A stretch of DNA of 5,476 nucleotides from Deltaproteobacteria bacterium (GTDB lineage Bacteria > Myxococcota_A > Polyangia > Haliangiales > Haliangiaceae): positions 1 through 5,476 of the forward strand of contig JACCYD010000222.1 in NCBI GenBank assembly GCA_013696695.1, given 5' to 3'. Made by a program: the position numbers and the translations under genes. The notes under the pieces are model-generated. The model was not told where the DNA came from and did not search any database. It was given only the letters and a program-made list of their open reading frames with translations. Shown here in pieces: positions 3,114 through 5,476 of this stretch (its first letter is position 1; each line of letters starts with the position of its first letter).

Positions 3114-5468
3114 GAGCCGATCGATCCAGATCGGCGCCGTCCACGCTTTTCGATCCGGGCTCGGCTCGGTGACCTCGAGATAGAAGAAGTGCTCGCCGGC
3201 CGTGGCGAGATCGATCGTGAGCGTGTGCCAGGTGCCACCGGCGAGCGCGTCGTGGCGCTGTGCCTCGCGCGTCGCGGTGCCGCCGATCGTGCCTGACCAC
3301 ACGACGACGTCGTAGGTGCCGGTGTAGTCGGTGTCGGCGAGGAAGACCTCGAGCGTCGCGGTGGTCTCGCGGGTCGTCAGCGTGCCGCCCATCGGTACGC
3401 GACCGTTGGCGTAGAGTCGCACCGCGAGTTGCTCGTCCTCGCTGGCGTAGACCAACCGCTGGTCGATCGCCGCGAGCAGCGCGCCTTCGCTGAGCTTGTC
3501 GGCGATGATCGCCGTGCGCGTCGAGTGGCCGGTGCCCCAGTTCGCGAAGTGGTTGTCGTGCGGTGCGGTCGGCGCCGTCTTGAAGCCGTGCAGCAAGTAG
3601 TAATCCCAGTCGCTGTGCACGCGCGTGAAGCGCTCGATCAGGCCGGTTGTCGAATTCTTTACCAAACTCGCGTTCTCGCGGTTCTCGTGCGCGATCTCGT
3701 TGCCGCGACCGACCAGCACCTCGGTGAGGCGGAGGTAGGGGCGCGACGCCTCTTCGATCGCGGCGAGTCCGGCATCGACCACCAGGCGATCCGGCATCAG
3801 CTCGCCAGAGATCCATCGCGGCAGCTCGGACTTCATCGGCTCGAAGTCGTCGAGGCCGAAGTCGTTGAACTTCTTCTCGCGGTCGGAGTTGTTGGTGATG
3901 TCGCGCAGGTTGATGTCGAAGATCTGATCCCAGTTGCCGTTGAGTGACGTGTTGCCTTCACCGCGGAACGTGCGCGGGTGGTTCATGCTGATGCGCGGCA
4001 GGTCGCCGTCGAGCTCGCGGCCCGGCAAGAACTCGCCGTACAACAGGTCGAAGCGCCCGCGCTCGATCTTTGCGAGCGCCTTGCTGCCGAGCACGTTGAC
4101 GTGATTGCCCGAGCTGTTGGTGCTCCACTCCATGCCCGCGATCGCGACGAAGCTGCCCGCCGACGTCCTCGTGATATCCGCGGCGATCAGGGACAGCTGA
4201 TCGAACTGCTCGGGGATCATGTTCGCGTTGTCGCCGGCCTCGGCGGCCGCGTCGTCGCAGGTGTGCGGCGTCAGCGCTAGAAAATCCATCCCACCTTCAT
4301 CGCGGCCGTACTCGTAGGCGAAACGCGCGGCATCGGCCGGCGTCGGGCCGACGTCGACGGGCACCATCGTGCCGCTCGCATCCATCTTCAGCGGCTTGCC
4401 GTCGTCGAGCGCGGCGCCCGCGGCATCCGCCGGATAGTGCGCGTGCAGGTTGCCGAAGAACACGCGAGTCTCGTCGGCGTGTTGCCGTGCGGCGGTCTTG
4501 CCGGCGTCGAGCGAGTCGCCGCTGAGCGACCACATCCATAGCCGCGCATACAGCTCGCGGTAGGGGCGGGCGATCCGCGGATCGCGGTAGCGCACGAAGT
4601 TCTCGAAGTTCTTGAAGAACGCGCTGCCCGACCAGTTGCCAGAGCCGTTGACGACGATCCGATCGTCGATGATGGCGAGCTTGTGGTGCATGAGCTGGAA
4701 CAGCTCGGGCGCCGTCTGCTTGTAGCGGATCGTGCCGCCGGCCTTGAACAGTCGGTCCCACGCCGCACCCGCGTGCTCGGCGCGATCCGTGGCGTTGACG
4801 ATCACCCGCACGCGCACGCCGCGCTCGGCGGCCTTCGCGAGCTCCTTGACCAGATCATCGAATACCAGGTGGTGCATCAGCACGTCGATCGACTTGGTCG
4901 AGCGGCGCAGCTCTTCCTCGATCATCTTGATCGGCGCGCTGCTCGGAGCGAAGGTGGCCTCGGCGTTCGAACACGTGCCCGCCGCGGTCGGATCTCGGTC
5001 CCAGATCGCTTGGAAGTGACAACGGAACCCGCCGAGCAGCGGGTCGCCGTCGACGCTCTTGATCACGATCGTGCTCTCTTCGTTGATCGACGTGCCGGTC
5101 GACGACCAATTGTTGCTACCGGTCGCGAGCGTCAGCTGATCGACCACCATGAACTTCGCGTGCTGCAGGCCCGCGGGCGTGCCGCCACCCGTGACGAAGC
5201 GCAGGTCGACGCCTGCCGCGACCAGCCGCGTCGCGACGGTGTCGCCGATCTCCTGGCCGGCATCCATCGCGACGCGCACGATCACTCCCCGCGAATGGGC
5301 GCGGACCACCGCGTCTTCGATCGTGCGCACGCTGAACGTGAAGTTCGCGATGTCGGCAGACGACTCCGCGGCATCGAGCAGCGCGACGATCTTCTTGGTG
5401 ATCGGCGAGCGCTCGACCAGAACGGCTTTGTCGGCCGCCGTGCAGACGTCGCAGAACGGCTCGGTCAT
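3111..5468 (-). CDS. Phospholipase D-like (two HKD motifs) / PHP metallophosphoesterase fusion protein
   Basis: From the first in-window ATG (5468) it encodes 785 residues, but the frame stays open to the edge, so the true start may lie outside. Residues ~15-310 form a PLD superfamily module with two HKD motifs: H103/K105/D110 with GSNN (117-120), and H261/K263/D268 with GSGN (275-278). Together they make one active site for phosphodiester or phosphatidyl transfer. Residues ~335-680 match CehA/McbA-type PHP domains: GNLHAH (339-344), DFLALTPH (395-402, where Pro401 replaces the usual Asp/Glu), GMEW (445-448), SSGNHVNVLG (452-461), NHP (496-498) and HDNHFANWGTG (637-647). These His, Glu and Asp residues would bind metals. 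Residues ~680-785 are a beta-rich domain ending in WTAPIWI, usual for CehA-like proteins. Cysteines 6, 9, 150 and 166 hint at disulfides and export, but no signal peptide is visible. No Shine-Dalgarno is visible in the 8 upstream bases. Substrate unknown. Confidence 0.88.
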   Translation of the reverse strand: MTEPFCDVCTAADKAVLVERSPITKKIVALLDAAESSADIANFTFSVRTIEDAVVRAHSRGVIVRVAMDAGQEIGDTVATRLVAAGVDLRFVTGGGTPAGLQHAKFMVVDQLTLATGSNNWSSTGTSINEESTIVIKSVDGDPLLGGFRCHFQAIWDRDPTAAGTCSNAEATFAPSSAPIKMIEEELRRSTKSIDVLMHHLVFDDLVKELAKAAERGVRVRVIVNATDRAEHAGAAWDRLFKAGGTIRYKQTAPELFQLMHHKLAIIDDRIVVNGSGNWSGSAFFKNFENFVRYRDPRIARPYRELYARLWMWSLSGDSLDAGKTAARQHADETRVFFGNLHAHYPADAAGAALDDGKPLKMDASGTMVPVDVGPTPADAARFAYEYGRDEGGMDFLALTPHTCDDAAAEAGDNANMIPEQFDQLSLIAADITRTSAGSFVAIAGMEWSTNSSGNHVNVLGSKALAKIERGRFDLLYGEFLPGRELDGDLPRISMNHPRTFRGEGNTSLNGNWDQIFDINLRDITNNSDREKKFNDFGLDDFEPMKSELPRWISGELMPDRLVVDAGLAAIEEASRPYLRLTEVLVGRGNEIAHENRENASLVKNSTTGLIERFTRVHSDWDYYLLHGFKTAPTAPHDNHFANWGTGHSTRTAIIADKLSEGALLAAIDQRLVYASEDEQLAVRLYANGRVPMGGTLTTRETTATLEVFLADTDYTGTYDVVVWSGTIGGTATREAQRHDALAGGTWHTLTIDLATAGEHFFYLEVTEPSPDRKAWTAPIWIDRL
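3116..3135. terminator. Weak hairpin just past the SDR stop (possible terminator)
   Basis: GCCGATC (3116-3122) and GATCGGC (3129-3135) form a perfect 7-bp stem around a 6-base loop, starting 6 bases after the SDR stop and inside the last codons of the opposing gene. No T-run follows directly on either strand; the nearest TTTT on the plus strand is about 13 bases further on. It may help end SDR transcription, but it could equally be chance in a sequence full of GATC motifs. Confidence 0.25.
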
Positions 5469-5476
5469 GACGACGT

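Noticed and set aside
1841..3172. A 443-codon plus-strand open frame running across the TerB-like and SDR genes
   Set aside because: It is antisense to the TerB-like gene and out of frame with the SDR gene, rich in Arg and Ser, and has no recognisable motif. Both genes it overlaps carry clear family patterns. Long shadow frames are expected in high-GC DNA.

Overview
The window is high-GC DNA, dense in coding sequence, with very short intergenic gaps. The gene families suggest a myxobacterium-like member of the Myxococcota, possibly from the Haliangium/Kofleriaceae side. That placement is inferred from base composition, gene density and family content; no rRNA or marker gene is present. No tRNA, rRNA, insertion sequence, integrase, CRISPR array or origin was seen. 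No stretch over 300 bases lacks a gene; the largest gap is 67 bases.

Layout, left to right: (1) 1-453 (+), the C-terminal end of a large protein resembling the tail of AAA-type ATPase/adenylate-cyclase-like signalling regulators, cut by the window edge. (2) A 67-base gap holding a 19-base perfect palindrome plus an extra direct half-site, then a good Shine-Dalgarno. (3) 521-949 (+), a SnoaL-like/ester cyclase-fold protein. (4) 995-1816 (+), a lipoprotein alpha/beta-hydrolase of the esterase D/IroE type. (5) 1813-2199 (-), a small TerB-like protein. (6) 2229-3110 (+), a DHRS1-like short-chain dehydrogenase/reductase. (7) 3111-5468 (-), a large protein with two phospholipase D HKD motifs, a CehA/McbA-type PHP metallophosphoesterase domain and a C-terminal beta-rich domain. 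Its true N-terminus may lie beyond the right edge.

The first three plus-strand genes could be co-transcribed, or the palindrome could set off the SnoaL-esterase pair as its own unit. The TerB-like and SDR genes diverge from a 29-base gap in which both starts have a TANNNT -10-like hexamer 6-7 bases upstream and no good Shine-Dalgarno. This suggests back-to-back leaderless promoters. Both convergent junctions are extremely tight: TTAG (1813-1816) carries two opposed, overlapping stop codons, and the palindrome TGATCA (3108-3113) carries two abutting ones.

No single pathway clearly links all six genes. A SnoaL-like protein, a lipoprotein esterase and an SDR could each handle small organic molecules, but there is no direct evidence of joint action. 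The most unusual item is the PLD-PHP fusion, which joins two different phosphoester-cleaving folds in one chain.
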